Shown here one piece after another: positions 8,867 through 17,718 of a DNA stretch of 64,000 nucleotides (the first letter of the stretch is position 1; every line of letters starts with the position of its first letter). The notes under the pieces were generated by a model. It saw only the letters and a list, made by a program, of their open reading frames with translations. It was not told where the DNA came from and ran no database searches. The translations under genes and the position numbers were made by a program. Origin of the DNA: Agrobacterium tumefaciens (lineage in GTDB: Bacteria; Pseudomonadota; Alphaproteobacteria; Rhizobiales; Rhizobiaceae); contig NZ_JXQV01000009.1 in assembly GCF_000834635.1 (NCBI RefSeq), forward strand, positions 620,001-684,000, given 5' to 3'.

Positions 8867-8962
8867 GGCGCATTCCTAACTGTAATAGCAAAATGAGTAA
8901 ACATGGCTTGCCGCAATGGCCGCAAATGCCAATAATTACCCCAGCAATTGTGGAGATTTATC

Positions 8963-10150
8963 GTGAGCGAACGCGCATCATTCAATTGGCAGGACCCATT
9001 TCTGCTGGAAGACCAACTCACCGACGACGAGCGGATGATCCGCGATACGGCAGCCGCCTTTGCAAAGTCGGAGCTTCTGCCCCGCATCAACGAGGCCTAT
9101 CTCAGCGAAACATCGGAGCCAGAGCTTTTCCGCCTGATGGGCCAGACAGGTCTTCTGGGCGTGACGCTTCCTGAAAAATACGGCGCTGCCGAAGCCAGCT
9201 ACGTGGCCTACGGCCTTGTTGCCCGCGAAGTCGAGCGCATCGACAGCGGCTACCGCTCGATGATGAGCGTGCAGTCCTCGCTCGTCATCTACCCGATCTT
9301 TGCCTATGGCTCGGAAGAGCAGAAGGACAAGTATCTGCCCGGTCTCGTCTCCGGCGAGCTGATCGGCTGCTTCGGCCTGACGGAACCGGATGCCGGTTCT
9401 GACCCGAACGGCATGAAGACCCGCGCCGAAAAGATCGCCGGTGGATACCGCCTGCGCGGCTCCAAAATGTGGATTTCCAACTCACCCATCGCCGACGTAT
9501 TCGTCGTCTGGGCGAAGTCCGAAGCCCATGATAACGAGATCCGTGGCTTCGTGCTGGAAAAGGGCATGAAGGGCCTGTCTGCCCCTAAAATCGGCGGAAA
9601 GCTCTCGCTTCGCGCATCCATAACAGGCGAAATCGTCATGGACGGCGTGGAAGTGGGCGAAGACGCGCTGCTGCCTGGCGTTTCCGGCCTCAAGGGTCCG
9701 TTCGGTTGCCTCAACCGTGCGCGCTACGGCATTTCCTGGGGTGTGCTGGGTGCTGCCGAAGACTGCTGGTTCCGCGCCCACCAATATGGCATGGACCGCA
9801 AGCAGTTTGGCAAACCGCTGGCTGGCATGCAGCTTTACCAGAAGAAGCTGGCCGACATGCAGACGGAAATCACGCTCGGCCTTCAGGCCTCCCTGCGCGT
9901 CGGTCGCCTGTTCGATGACCACAAGATGGCACCGGAGATGATTTCCATCGTCAAGCGCAACAATTGCGGCAAGGCGCTGGATATCGCCCGTCAGGCCCGC
10001 GACATGCACGGCGGCAACGGCATCCAGATCGAATACCACGTCATGCGCCACGCACAGAACCTGGAAACGGTCAACACCTACGAAGGCACCCATGACGTGC
10101 ACGCGCTGATCCTGGGCCGCGCACAGACCGGCATTCAGGCGTTCTTTTGA
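8963..10150 (+). CDS. gcdH: Glutaryl-CoA dehydrogenase (acyl-CoA dehydrogenase family)
   Basis: 395-residue flavoenzyme; oxidative decarboxylation of glutaryl-CoA to crotonyl-CoA in lysine, tryptophan and glutarate breakdown. Landmarks are [14 protein letters not shown] (flavin/substrate binding), [18 protein letters not shown], [10 protein letters not shown], and the C-terminal [16 protein letters not shown] with the catalytic glutamate at about residue 374, the GCDH-type rather than medium-chain position. Start taken as GTG at 8963 because GGAG lies 7 nt upstream; a TTG at 8948 is in frame but lacks a ribosome site. Followed by a good terminator at 10168-10194. Confidence 0.92.
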   Translation: MSERASFNWQDPFLLEDQLTDDERMIRDTAAAFAKSELLPRINEAYLSETSEPELFRLMGQTGLLGVTLPEKYGAAEASYVAYGLVAREVERIDSGYRSMMSVQSSLVIYPIFAYGSEEQKDKYLPGLVSGELIGCFGLTEPDAGSDPNGMKTRAEKIAGGYRLRGSKMWISNSPIADVFVVWAKSEAHDNEIRGFVLEKGMKGLSAPKIGGKLSLRASITGEIVMDGVEVGEDALLPGVSGLKGPFGCLNRARYGISWGVLGAAEDCWFRAHQYGMDRKQFGKPLAGMQLYQKKLADMQTEITLGLQASLRVGRLFDDHKMAPEMISIVKRNNCGKALDIARQARDMHGGNGIQIEYHVMRHAQNLETVNTYEGTHDVHALILGRAQTGIQAFF

Positions 10151-10167
10151 TATCACTGAGTTGAGCA

Positions 10168-10194
10168 ACCGGCGGCACCCTGCCGCCGGTTTTT
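10168..10194 (+). terminator. Rho-independent terminator of gcdH
   Basis: Perfect 10-bp stem ACCGGCGGCA/TGCCGCCGGT with a 3-nt loop, followed by a T run, 18 bp after the gcdH stop. Confidence 0.9.
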
Positions 10195-10434
10195 GCTGCA
10201 ATGCGAAATAAATAATACTTTTTAATCCGGCTGACGGTTGAAACCGCCGCTATACGAATTATTATAGAGACGTCATCATCGTCTCTGGCAATCCATTTGC
10301 CATATCCGGTTTCGCTGCCTTCGATTGTTCCACCATGGAAAACATGTCATGCAGCACCGGTAAATTCCGAGACCGCATATTAAACGAAGGCACCGGCACA
10401 CCTGCCGGTCGGTCAAGTTACGAAGGTATTTCGA
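10195..10434. other. Intergenic region upstream of the semialdehyde dehydrogenase gene with two hairpins
   Basis: No credible gene. Two perfect short dyads are present: AGAGACG/CGTCTCT (10266-10286, 7-nt loop) and ACCGGCA/TGCCGGT (10392-10409, 4-nt loop), the second ending 25 bp before the ATG at 10435, so it would fold in the 5' untranslated region. No promoter could be assigned with confidence. Confidence 0.5.
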
Positions 10435-11871
10435 ATGCACAGCTATCCCGATATTAAGCTTCTCATCAACGGCGAATGGCGCGATGCGCTCTCGGGCAAG
10501 ACCATTGCCGTTTCCGATCCTGCAACAGACGAAATCATCGGCGCTATCGCCCATGCTGAAAAGGCCGATCTCGATCTGGCACTCGAAGCCGCCGAAAAGG
10601 GTTTCAAGGTCTGGCGCGAAACATCTGCCTATGACCGTTCCAAGATCATGCGCAAGGCAGCAGACCTGCTGCGTGAGCGCAAGGACACGATTGCATGGCT
10701 GATGACCCGGGAACAGGGCAAGCCTATCGCTCAGTCCGGCATGGAAGTCATGGGCGCCGCCGACACGATCGACTGGTTTGCCGAAGAAGCCCGCCGCACC
10801 TATGGTCAGGTCATCCCTGCCCGCGCAACCGGCGTTTCGCAGCTTGCCATCAAGGTGCCTGTCGGCCCAGTGGCCGCCTTCACGCCTTGGAACTTCCCGA
10901 TCAACCAGATCGTGCGCAAGCTTTCCGCAGCGCTCGCCGCTGGCTGCTCCATCATCGTCAAGGCACCGGAAGAAACGCCTGCATCGCCTGCAGAACTCAT
11001 CCGCGCCTTTGTGGATGCGGGCGTTCCCGCAGGCGTCATCAACCTTGTCTACGGCGTACCAGCGGAAATTTCCGAATATCTGATTCCGCATCCGGTCATC
11101 CGCAAGATTTCCTTCACTGGCTCCACGCCCATCGGCAAGCATCTTGCAGCACTTGCTGGCAAGCACATGAAGCGCGCCACGATGGAACTGGGTGGCCACG
11201 CACCTGTCATGATTTTCGATGATGCCAACATCGAAAAGGCCGTCGAAATCATGGCCATGTCGAAGTTCCGCAATGCCGGTCAGGTCTGCGTTGCACCAAC
11301 ACGCTTCCTCGTACAGGAAGGCGTTGCAAGCCAGTTCATGGATGGCTTCGTGAAGGCTGCTGAGGCCATCAAGGTCGGCAACGGTCTGGAAGATGGCGTG
11401 ACCATGGGCCCGCTCGCCAATGAGCGCCGTATTCCAGCGATGGAAGCGCTCATTCAGGATGCCATCACACATGGCGCAGAACTGAAGACCGGCGGCAAGC
11501 GCATTGGCAACAAGGGTAACTTCTTCGAGCCAACCGTGCTGGCCAACGTGCCGACATCTGCCAAGATCATGAATGACGAGCCTTTTGGCCCCGTTGCCAT
11601 CGTCAACACGTTCAAGTCCTTCGACGACGCGATCTCGGAAGCGAACCGCCTGCCATTCGGTCTGGCCTCCTTCGCCTTCACCGGCTCGGTCAAGACAGCG
11701 CACGAGCTTGGCCGTCAGGTCGAAGCTGGCATGTTGACGATCAACCACAATGGCCTTGCCCTGCCAGAAGTCCCCTTCGGCGGCATCAAGGATTCGGGCT
11801 ACGGCACGGAAGGTGGCTCGGAAGCCGTCGGTGCGTATCTCGAAACGCGCTTCGTCAGCCAGATGAACTGA
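10435..11871 (+). CDS. NAD(P)-dependent succinate/glutarate-semialdehyde dehydrogenase
   Basis: 478-residue aldehyde dehydrogenase of the GabD group: PWNFP (151-155), catalytic base E251 in MELGGHAP, catalytic cysteine C285 in [11 protein letters not shown], and [15 protein letters not shown] near the C-terminus. The GabD-type family oxidises succinate semialdehyde or the C5 homologue glutarate semialdehyde. It follows glutaryl-CoA dehydrogenase on the same strand but behind a terminator and a 240-bp spacer, so it has its own promoter. Context slightly favours a role in lysine/5-aminovalerate breakdown through glutarate; function in GABA breakdown is equally possible. Confidence 0.88.
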   Translation: MHSYPDIKLLINGEWRDALSGKTIAVSDPATDEIIGAIAHAEKADLDLALEAAEKGFKVWRETSAYDRSKIMRKAADLLRERKDTIAWLMTREQGKPIAQSGMEVMGAADTIDWFAEEARRTYGQVIPARATGVSQLAIKVPVGPVAAFTPWNFPINQIVRKLSAALAAGCSIIVKAPEETPASPAELIRAFVDAGVPAGVINLVYGVPAEISEYLIPHPVIRKISFTGSTPIGKHLAALAGKHMKRATMELGGHAPVMIFDDANIEKAVEIMAMSKFRNAGQVCVAPTRFLVQEGVASQFMDGFVKAAEAIKVGNGLEDGVTMGPLANERRIPAMEALIQDAITHGAELKTGGKRIGNKGNFFEPTVLANVPTSAKIMNDEPFGPVAIVNTFKSFDDAISEANRLPFGLASFAFTGSVKTAHELGRQVEAGMLTINHNGLALPEVPFGGIKDSGYGTEGGSEAVGAYLETRFVSQMN

Positions 11872-11881
11872 TAGTCAAAAG

Positions 11882-11911
11882 AAAAGCCCGGTGGAAACGC
11901 CGGGCTTTTTG
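11882..11911 (+). terminator. Rho-independent terminator after the semialdehyde dehydrogenase gene
   Basis: Stem AAAAGCCCGG/CCGGGCTTTT with an 8-nt loop and T run, starting 11 bp after the stop codon. Confidence 0.92.
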
Positions 11912-11922
11912 CTTATAAAACC

Positions 11923-12005
11923 GTCATATCAGGGCTTGTCCCGAGCATCTAACGAATCCCAACATCAAACGTGGTTAGATCCTCGGGACAAGCCCGAGGA
12001 TGACG
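11923..12005. repeat. Palindromic intergenic repeat, copy 2 (RIME-like)
   Basis: 83-bp element with the same outer arms as 5621-5705 (GGGCTTGTCCCGAGCATCTA on the left, CTCGGGACAAGCCCGAGGAT on the right) and a divergent centre. It lies between convergent genes, after the terminator at 11882-11911 and before the end of the sulfate ATPase gene. Confidence 0.85.
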
Positions 12006-12040
12006 TCAGTATGGGGTTGGTTCGTGTATCTCGGCGGCAC

Positions 12041-13072
12041 TCAAGCCTTTTCAGACGGGAAAATCTTGGCGCGGCGGATGACGATATGGCCGTGGTCGCC
12101 CGCTTCGACATTCGTCTCGGGCGGCACATCGAATTCAAGCAGATCGCCTTCCATGGTGGACGCGATCACGCGGCGGTCGCCGGCGCGGTCTAGGACGCGG
12201 GTGACTTGCGCCGGAATGCCGCCATGCAGATCTTCCCATTCGAGATCATTCGGGCGGGCAAAAATCTCCACCGGGCCATCGGCCTGTCCATAGGCGAAGG
12301 GCACTTCGGCTGAACCGACGAAAACCTTGCCCGAACGCGCCGTGCCTTGAATGCGGTTCGCATCTCCCAGAAACCGCATGACGAAGGAAGAGTTCGGCTG
12401 TCGGCAGACATCTTTCGGGGTGCCCTGCTGCACGATTTGACCCTGATTGAGAATGACGACACGGTCTGCGAGATCGAGCGCTTCTTCCTGATCATGGGTC
12501 ACGAAAATAGTGGTGATGCCGAGTTCGGTGTGAATTTCACGCAGCCAGCGGCGCAGATCGCGGCGCACATTGGCGTCCAGCGCGCCGAAAGGTTCGTCCA
12601 GCAGCAGCACCTTGGGATCAACGGACAAGGCACGGGCAAGCGCCACGCGCTGACGCTGGCCACCGGAAATCTGCGCCGGGAACCGTTCGCCCAGTCCATC
12701 GAGCTTGACCAGCGCAAGCAACTCACCAACCCGCTTGTCTATAGCCGCCTTGTCGCGCTTCACCTTGGACACTTTCATGCCGAAGGCGATATTCTCATGC
12801 AGCGTCATATGCGGGAAAAGCGCATAATGCTGGAACACGAAGCCGACGCCACGGTCCCGCACCGGAATATTGGTGGCGTCCTCGTCACCGAAATAGATCT
12901 GCCCACCATCGGTATATTCCAGCCCCGCCACCATGCGCAGGATCGTGGTCTTGCCGGAGCCGGATGGCCCCAGAAGCGCCAGAAGCTCGCCGCTCTCAAT
13001 ATCCAGCGACACATCCCGCACGGCCTTAAATGTATCGAAGGTCTTCACCACATTTTCGAGGCGGATTTTCAT
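12041..13072 (-). CDS. cysA: Sulfate/thiosulfate ABC transporter ATP-binding protein
   Basis: 343-residue ATPase: Walker [10 protein letters not shown] (35-43), signature ISGGQRQR (135-142), Walker B LLLDEP (156-161), and a C-terminal TOBE domain of the CysA type. Its gene overlaps cysW by 4 bp. It powers sulfate import for cysteine synthesis. Last gene of the operon; transcription meets the convergent semialdehyde dehydrogenase gene across the repeat at 11923-12005. Confidence 0.95.
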   Translation of the reverse strand: MKIRLENVVKTFDTFKAVRDVSLDIESGELLALLGPSGSGKTTILRMVAGLEYTDGGQIYFGDEDATNIPVRDRGVGFVFQHYALFPHMTLHENIAFGMKVSKVKRDKAAIDKRVGELLALVKLDGLGERFPAQISGGQRQRVALARALSVDPKVLLLDEPFGALDANVRRDLRRWLREIHTELGITTIFVTHDQEEALDLADRVVILNQGQIVQQGTPKDVCRQPNSSFVMRFLGDANRIQGTARSGKVFVGSAEVPFAYGQADGPVEIFARPNDLEWEDLHGGIPAQVTRVLDRAGDRRVIASTMEGDLLEFDVPPETNVEAGDHGHIVIRRAKIFPSEKA

Positions 13073-13950
13073 GGCAGTGTCTCCGTAACGGCAGCTGACT
13101 TCTTGGCGCCACGCCCTGCCCCGCGCTTTTCCAGCGCGACCTTGGCAATGATGGTGACGACAGCCAAGGCGGCGAGAATGGATGCCGAAGCGAATGCGCC
13201 TGCGGCCTGATAATCGTGGTAGAGCAATTCGATATGCAGCGGCAGCGTGTTGGTCTGGCCGCGAATATTGCCCGAGACGACGGATACGGCACCGAATTCA
13301 CCCATGACACGGGCGTTGCAAAGCACGACGCCATAGAGCAGCGCCCATTTGATATTCGGCAAGGTCACCGACCAGAAGGTGCGCCAGCCGGAAGCGCCAA
13401 GCGATGTGGCTGCTTCCTCCAAGTCCCGCCCTTGCGCCTGCATCAGCGGAATCAACTCGCGCGCCACGAAGGGCGCGGTGACGAACATGGAGGCGATAAC
13501 GATGCCCGGGAGGGCAAACAGGATCTTCATGTCATAGGCTGCAAGCAGCGGCCCGAGCAGCCCTTGCAGGCCATAGACAAAGAGATAGGCAACACCCGCC
13601 ACGATGGGCGAGACCGAAAAGGGGATTTCGATGAGAACCAGCAGCAGACGCCGCCCCCTGAAATCGAACTTGGTGATGGACCACGCAGCGGCAACGCCAA
13701 AGGCAGTGTTGATCGGCACCGCTATCAGCGCGGTGATGACCGTCAGCATGATGGCATGGCGCGTATCGGGGTGGGAAATCGTCGCCGAATAGGTTTTCCA
13801 GCCTTGGGAAAAGGCCTCGACGCCGATGATGATCAACGGCGCGACGACGAGGAAGGCTCCGGTGATGAGCACAAAGGCGATCAGCCCACGGCGTACCCAG
13901 GGGGCATCACCCACACGCGGCGGCTTGCGATGGTTGGAATGGGCGCTCAT
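13069..13950 (-). CDS. cysW: Sulfate ABC transporter permease CysW
   Basis: 293-residue inner-membrane permease with about six membrane segments and the EAA loop [20 protein letters not shown] near residues 176-195. The [24 protein letters not shown] segment is typical of CysW. Starts 5 bp after the end of cysT and overlaps cysA by 4 bp. Confidence 0.95.
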   Translation of the reverse strand: MSAHSNHRKPPRVGDAPWVRRGLIAFVLITGAFLVVAPLIIIGVEAFSQGWKTYSATISHPDTRHAIMLTVITALIAVPINTAFGVAAAWSITKFDFRGRRLLLVLIEIPFSVSPIVAGVAYLFVYGLQGLLGPLLAAYDMKILFALPGIVIASMFVTAPFVARELIPLMQAQGRDLEEAATSLGASGWRTFWSVTLPNIKWALLYGVVLCNARVMGEFGAVSVVSGNIRGQTNTLPLHIELLYHDYQAAGAFASASILAALAVVTIIAKVALEKRGAGRGAKKSAAVTETLP

Positions 13951-13954
13951 CTCC

Positions 13955-14782
13955 TCAACTCCTCACCGTGTAACGCAAGGCGCGTGTCTGAAGGTAATTG
14001 GTGACGGCGAGCATGACGAAGGCCGTGATCAGCAGCACGGACGCAATGGCGGCAGCGGCCTGATAATCATATTCTTCCAGCCGGATGAAGACGAGAAGGG
14101 CTGTAATTTCCGTCGAGAATGGCTGGTTTCCCGCGATGAAGATGATGGCCCCGAACTCACCGAGGCTACGGGCAAAGGAGAGCGACAGGCCCGCCAGAAT
14201 GGCAGGCGTCAGCAAGGGCAGGATGACCTTTCGGAAAATCGTGAAATCCGATCCTCCGAGCGATTGCGCCGCTTCTTCCAGCGCCGGGTCCAGATCTTCC
14301 AGAACCGGCTGCACGGTGCGCACGATGAAGGGCAGGCTTGTAAAGGCCATGGCGATGATGATGCCAAGCGGCGTATAGGCAACCTTGATGCCCACATGGG
14401 CAAGAGCAGAGCCGAACCAGCCATTGCCAGCAAAAAGCGCCGTCAGCGCTATGCCCGCCACCGCCGTTGGAAGGGCAAAGGGAAGATCGACAATAGCATC
14501 GACCAGACGCCAGCCGGGGAAACGATAGCGCGTCAGAACCCAGGCCAGTGCGAGGCCGAACACCGTGGTGAACAGCGTTGCCGCAAGCGCACAGAGAACC
14601 GTTACGCGGTAGCTGGCGACGGCGCGGGGAGAGGAGATGATGGCCCAATATTCAGCGGGGCCGAGGCTTGCAGCCTTGAACACAAGGGCCGCCAACGGCA
14701 GCACCACGATGATGCCGACATAAAGCAGGGTGACGCCAAGGGATAATCGAAGCCCCGGCAATACATTGCGTCTCAAACCCAT
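13955..14782 (-). CDS. cysT: Sulfate ABC transporter permease CysT
   Basis: 275-residue permease; membrane segments throughout, EAA loop EEAAQSLGGSDFTIFRKVIL (about 179-198), and FIAGNQPFSTEITALLVFIR typical of CysT/CysU. Forms the channel with CysW. It is preceded by a strong hairpin (14794-14828) that separates it from the binding-protein gene. Confidence 0.95.
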   Translation of the reverse strand: MGLRRNVLPGLRLSLGVTLLYVGIIVVLPLAALVFKAASLGPAEYWAIISSPRAVASYRVTVLCALAATLFTTVFGLALAWVLTRYRFPGWRLVDAIVDLPFALPTAVAGIALTALFAGNGWFGSALAHVGIKVAYTPLGIIIAMAFTSLPFIVRTVQPVLEDLDPALEEAAQSLGGSDFTIFRKVILPLLTPAILAGLSLSFARSLGEFGAIIFIAGNQPFSTEITALLVFIRLEEYDYQAAAAIASVLLITAFVMLAVTNYLQTRALRYTVRS

Positions 14783-14793
14783 CCCCTATCATG

Positions 14794-14828
14794 GAAAATC
14801 GACCCGGGCGGAGGTCCGCCGGGTCGAT
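14794..14828 (-). terminator. Attenuating hairpin between sulfate-binding protein and permease genes
   Basis: On the minus strand a 14-bp stem (ATCGACCCGGCGGA paired to its complement with one bulged base) is followed by ATTTTCC. It lies between the stop of the binding-protein gene (14850) and the start of cysT (14782). The short T run suggests partial termination or mRNA 3'-end protection, giving more binding protein than permease. Confidence 0.75.
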
Positions 14829-14849
14829 GCTATCTCAATTCGGAATTGC

Positions 14850-15836
14850 TTAGCGGTTGCCGAAAAGCCCATCAAGCTCGCCGCCGGATGCGAAGTGCTC
14901 TTTCTGGATCTTGTCCCAGCCACCGAACACATCATTGACGTTGACGAGGCGAATTTCGGGGAACTCGGTCTTGAATTCACCAGCGACTTTTTCATTGTGG
15001 ACACGGTGGCCAAACTGGGCTGCAACGCGCTGGCCTTCCTCGGTGTAGAGGAAATCCAGATAGGTCTTCGCCAGTTCACGCGAACCGCGCTTGTCGACAA
15101 CCTTGTCTACCACTGCGACCGGGAACTCAGAGAGAAGGCTGACGGATGGAACAACGCTTTCAACCTTGTCCTTGCCGTATTGCTTGGCAATGCCGCGGGT
15201 CTCAGCCTCAAACGTGATCAACACATCGCCCACTTCGCGCTCAACAAATGTGGTGGTCGCTGCGCGGCCGCCAGTGTCGAAGACGGGCGTATTGGCAAAG
15301 ATCTTCTTCATGAAGTCCTGCACTTGTGCATTATCACCCTTGAACTTCTCCTTGGCGAAAGCGGTCGCAGCCAGATAGGTGTAGCGGGCATTGCCTGATG
15401 TTTTCGGGTTCGGGAAAACCAGCTTCACATCGTCACGGACCAGATCATCCCAATCCTTGATGTTCTTGGGGTTTCCGGCGCGAACGAGGAAGGACGGGAA
15501 GGAATAGAATGGAGATGCATCATTGGGGAAGCTCTTGGCCCAATCGGCAGAGACGAAGCCCTGCTTGACCAGAAAATCAATGTCGGTGACCTGATTGAAG
15601 GTCACGACATCCGCCTCAAGGCCTTCAACGATGGCGCGGGCCTGTTTGGATGTGCCCGCATGGGACTGGTCGATGGTAACGCCGGGATGCGCCTTCACGA
15701 AGGCTTCATTTTCCGCTGCAAAAACCTCACGGGCAACATCATAGGACGCGTTGAGAAGCGTTTTCGGCTCTTGCGCTGTCGCAGATGTCGATAGAAGCGC
15801 TGCAACAGCAGCACCGATAAGCATGATCCGTTTCAT
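14850..15836 (-). CDS. sbp: Periplasmic sulfate-binding protein
   Basis: 328-residue exported protein with a Sec signal peptide (cleavage after ATA, residue 21). The mature sequence has the sulfate-binding family landmarks: LLNASYDVAREVFAAEN, DQSHAGTSKQARAIVEGLEADVVTFNQVTDID, and FPNPKTSGNARYTYLA. Delivers sulfate or thiosulfate to CysTWA. First gene of the leftward operon. Confidence 0.95.
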   Translation of the reverse strand: MKRIMLIGAAVAALLSTSATAQEPKTLLNASYDVAREVFAAENEAFVKAHPGVTIDQSHAGTSKQARAIVEGLEADVVTFNQVTDIDFLVKQGFVSADWAKSFPNDASPFYSFPSFLVRAGNPKNIKDWDDLVRDDVKLVFPNPKTSGNARYTYLAATAFAKEKFKGDNAQVQDFMKKIFANTPVFDTGGRAATTTFVEREVGDVLITFEAETRGIAKQYGKDKVESVVPSVSLLSEFPVAVVDKVVDKRGSRELAKTYLDFLYTEEGQRVAAQFGHRVHNEKVAGEFKTEFPEIRLVNVNDVFGGWDKIQKEHFASGGELDGLFGNR

Positions 15837-15979
15837 GAAATTCCCCAGAGCACCAATTTGGAGAACAGGATACGGACGCAGCCTGCATGGCGCGAGGAAC
15901 CAGCCACCCGATCGTCAGGTCATCCTAGAAAGTTTTACTTCCTGAACATGAATATTCGAACGGATATTGCGCTGCCATG

Positions 15980-17053
15980 TCAGAGACGATGGTCGGTGAA
16001 GAGCGGTGGCTGGCTTGCGACGAAATATCGATCCAACTCGTCCTCGCTGATCTCGCCCAACGCGGCAGGACGCCACAGCGGTTTGCGGTCCTTATCGATG
16101 AGGGCGGCGCGCACGCCCTCGTAGAAATCATGGTTGCGCAACACCTCGCAGCCCGCCACGAATTCGCGCTCCAGACATTCGACAAGGCCAGAGCTTTCCC
16201 GCCCCTGCCGCAACAGGCGCAAGGTTAGCTTGAGACTGGTTGGCGAACGGGACTTGAGGGTGGCGAATGTCTCGCGTGCGAAATCATCATCGACAGATGC
16301 CAGAGCTGCAAATATCTCCTCGACCGTGTCAAAGCCGAAGGTGGCATCGATATCCCTCTGGTGGCGGGCAACGATCCCGTCGACCTTGGGCGCACTGGCG
16401 AAACGCTCGATTACAGCACCGACATCTGCCGCAGCAACGACATCGCCCAGTGCCTGCACGAGGTCGTCAAGGTGTTCGGCTGCAACATGATAGTCCGCAA
16501 GTCCCATATGGATGGCATCCGCCGCGCCGATCTCCCTGCCCGTCAGGCCAAGCCAGGTTCCCGCCTCACCCGGCGCTTGGGGAAGCAGCCATGTCGCGCC
16601 CACATCCGGAAAATAGCCAATGGCCGTTTCCGGCATGGCAAGCCGGGTACGCTGTGTGACGATGCGATATTGTCCATGGGCCGCAATACCCACGCCACCG
16701 CCCATGACGATACCATCCATCAGCGCCACATAAGGCTTGGGATATTGTGAAATCGTGTGGTTGAGCGGAAACTCTTCACGCCAGAACCGTGAGCGATCTG
16801 CCTCGCTCTCGGTCCTCGTCGCATGGATCTGGCGCACATCGCCGCCAGCGCACAGGCCACGCTCTCCCTCGCCGGACAGGATCACGCAGATAACCTCGGG
16901 ATTGCCTAGGAAAGCGTCCAGCCCTGCCTTCATGCCAGAGACCATCGCTTGATTGAGGCTGTTGATCGCAGCGGGCCTGTTGAGGCGGATGAGACCCGCA
17001 GAGCCCTGCCTTGCGATAATGATGTCATCCGCCAATGGCGCTGGATGCGGCAT
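15980..17053 (-). CDS. 3-hydroxyisobutyryl-CoA hydrolase (enoyl-CoA hydratase/isomerase fold)
   Basis: 357-residue crotonase-fold protein. It carries the HIBCH pattern: SGEGERGLCAGGDVRQIH (oxyanion-hole residues), MDGIVMGGGVGIAAHG, and MPETAIGYFPDVGATWLLP, with the long C-terminal region ending in a DKDRKPLWRP-type motif seen in HIBCH proteins. It hydrolyses 3-hydroxyisobutyryl-CoA in valine breakdown. Single gene; no other valine genes are adjacent. Distinction from a generic enoyl-CoA hydratase rests on the E-T-x-I-G-x-F-P-D segment and the length. Confidence 0.85.
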   Translation of the reverse strand: MPHPAPLADDIIIARQGSAGLIRLNRPAAINSLNQAMVSGMKAGLDAFLGNPEVICVILSGEGERGLCAGGDVRQIHATRTESEADRSRFWREEFPLNHTISQYPKPYVALMDGIVMGGGVGIAAHGQYRIVTQRTRLAMPETAIGYFPDVGATWLLPQAPGEAGTWLGLTGREIGAADAIHMGLADYHVAAEHLDDLVQALGDVVAAADVGAVIERFASAPKVDGIVARHQRDIDATFGFDTVEEIFAALASVDDDFARETFATLKSRSPTSLKLTLRLLRQGRESSGLVECLEREFVAGCEVLRNHDFYEGVRAALIDKDRKPLWRPAALGEISEDELDRYFVASQPPLFTDHRL

Positions 17054-17296
17054 GTCGCCTCCTCAAAACAATGTGATGGGCGGCAGTTTGGATGCCGTGG
17101 GAACCTTACGCAAGAATATTTGTTCCGTATCCGAGGATAGGGCTCGATGCGATCATTGAAAATGCTCGTAAAACGGGAATTACAGCTTTTTGCAGTGCAC
17201 CAAATTCACTTGACGCATCTGCGAATCATGGCATGTAATGGTCACGTAAAATACCGGCGCGCTTTCCCTGTCCAGCGTTGCGGCCGGCGCATGCAG

Positions 17297-17315
17297 GCAG
17301 CCACATACTGGCTGC
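17297..17315 (+). promoter_or_regulatory. Hairpin in the leader of the DUF2934 gene
   Basis: Perfect 7-bp dyad GCAGCCA/TGGCTGC with a 5-nt loop, ending 28 bp before the ATG at 17344. Role unknown; could be a leader RNA structure or an operator. Confidence 0.4.
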
Positions 17316-17343
17316 TGACAGGACATTCTAACGGGAGATATAG

Positions 17344-17598
17344 ATGCCAGTTTCAGAAATTGATTGGATCAGCAAGCGCGCCTATACGTTGTGGGAGCAA
17401 GAGGGGCGGCCGCATGGCCGGGATTCCGACCACTGGCAGCAGGCCAAAGGGGAATATGCGCTTCTTCAGAAATCGAAGGCGACAAAGCCAACGCACCGCA
17501 AGAAAGCAGACGTGAAACTTGCGCTTGCCGCCGAGGCAGCAGCAGAGGCCATTGCCGAAAAGCCCAAAGCCAAAGCCCGCAAATCAGCAGCCAAGTAA
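17344..17598 (+). CDS. DUF2934 domain protein
   Basis: 84-residue basic protein. The first 45 residues hold the DUF2934 pattern (I-x-x-RAY-x-LWE-x-EGRPHGRD-x-x-HW-x-QA), followed by a lysine/alanine-rich tail that resembles histone-like C-termini. Start supported by GGGAG 6 nt upstream of ATG. DUF2934 proteins are common in rhizobia and have no established function. Monocistronic and convergent with the carboxyspermidine dehydrogenase gene, sharing the terminator at 17634-17705. Confidence 0.88.
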   Translation: MPVSEIDWISKRAYTLWEQEGRPHGRDSDHWQQAKGEYALLQKSKATKPTHRKKADVKLALAAEAAAEAIAEKPKAKARKSAAK

Positions 17599-17633
17599 CG
17601 CCCTCCCAAGCCCCTCACAATCAATCTCACGAC

Positions 17634-17705
17634 AAAAAAGCCCCGCATTGAGTGATCCCGGCCATTTGAAATGGTCCGGGATCGGTTCAGAATGCGGGGC
17701 TTTTG
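17634..17705. terminator. Bidirectional nested terminator
   Basis: Outer 14-bp stem AAAAGCCCCGCATT/AATGCGGGGCTTTT encloses an inner hairpin GATCCCGGCCATTT/AAATGGTCCGGGATC (17654-17683). A and T runs flank both sides, so it can stop transcription from both convergent genes. Confidence 0.88.
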
Positions 17706-17718
17706 TCGTTTCGAAGGA

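Noticed and set aside
10276-11748. 490-codon minus-strand open frame opposite the semialdehyde dehydrogenase gene
   Set aside because: No recognisable motif and atypical cysteine/histidine-rich composition; explained by codon bias of the real gene.
17147-17515. Plus-strand frame overlapping the DUF2934 gene
   Set aside because: No ribosome site and no recognisable protein; the other frame encodes DUF2934 with a good GGGAG site.
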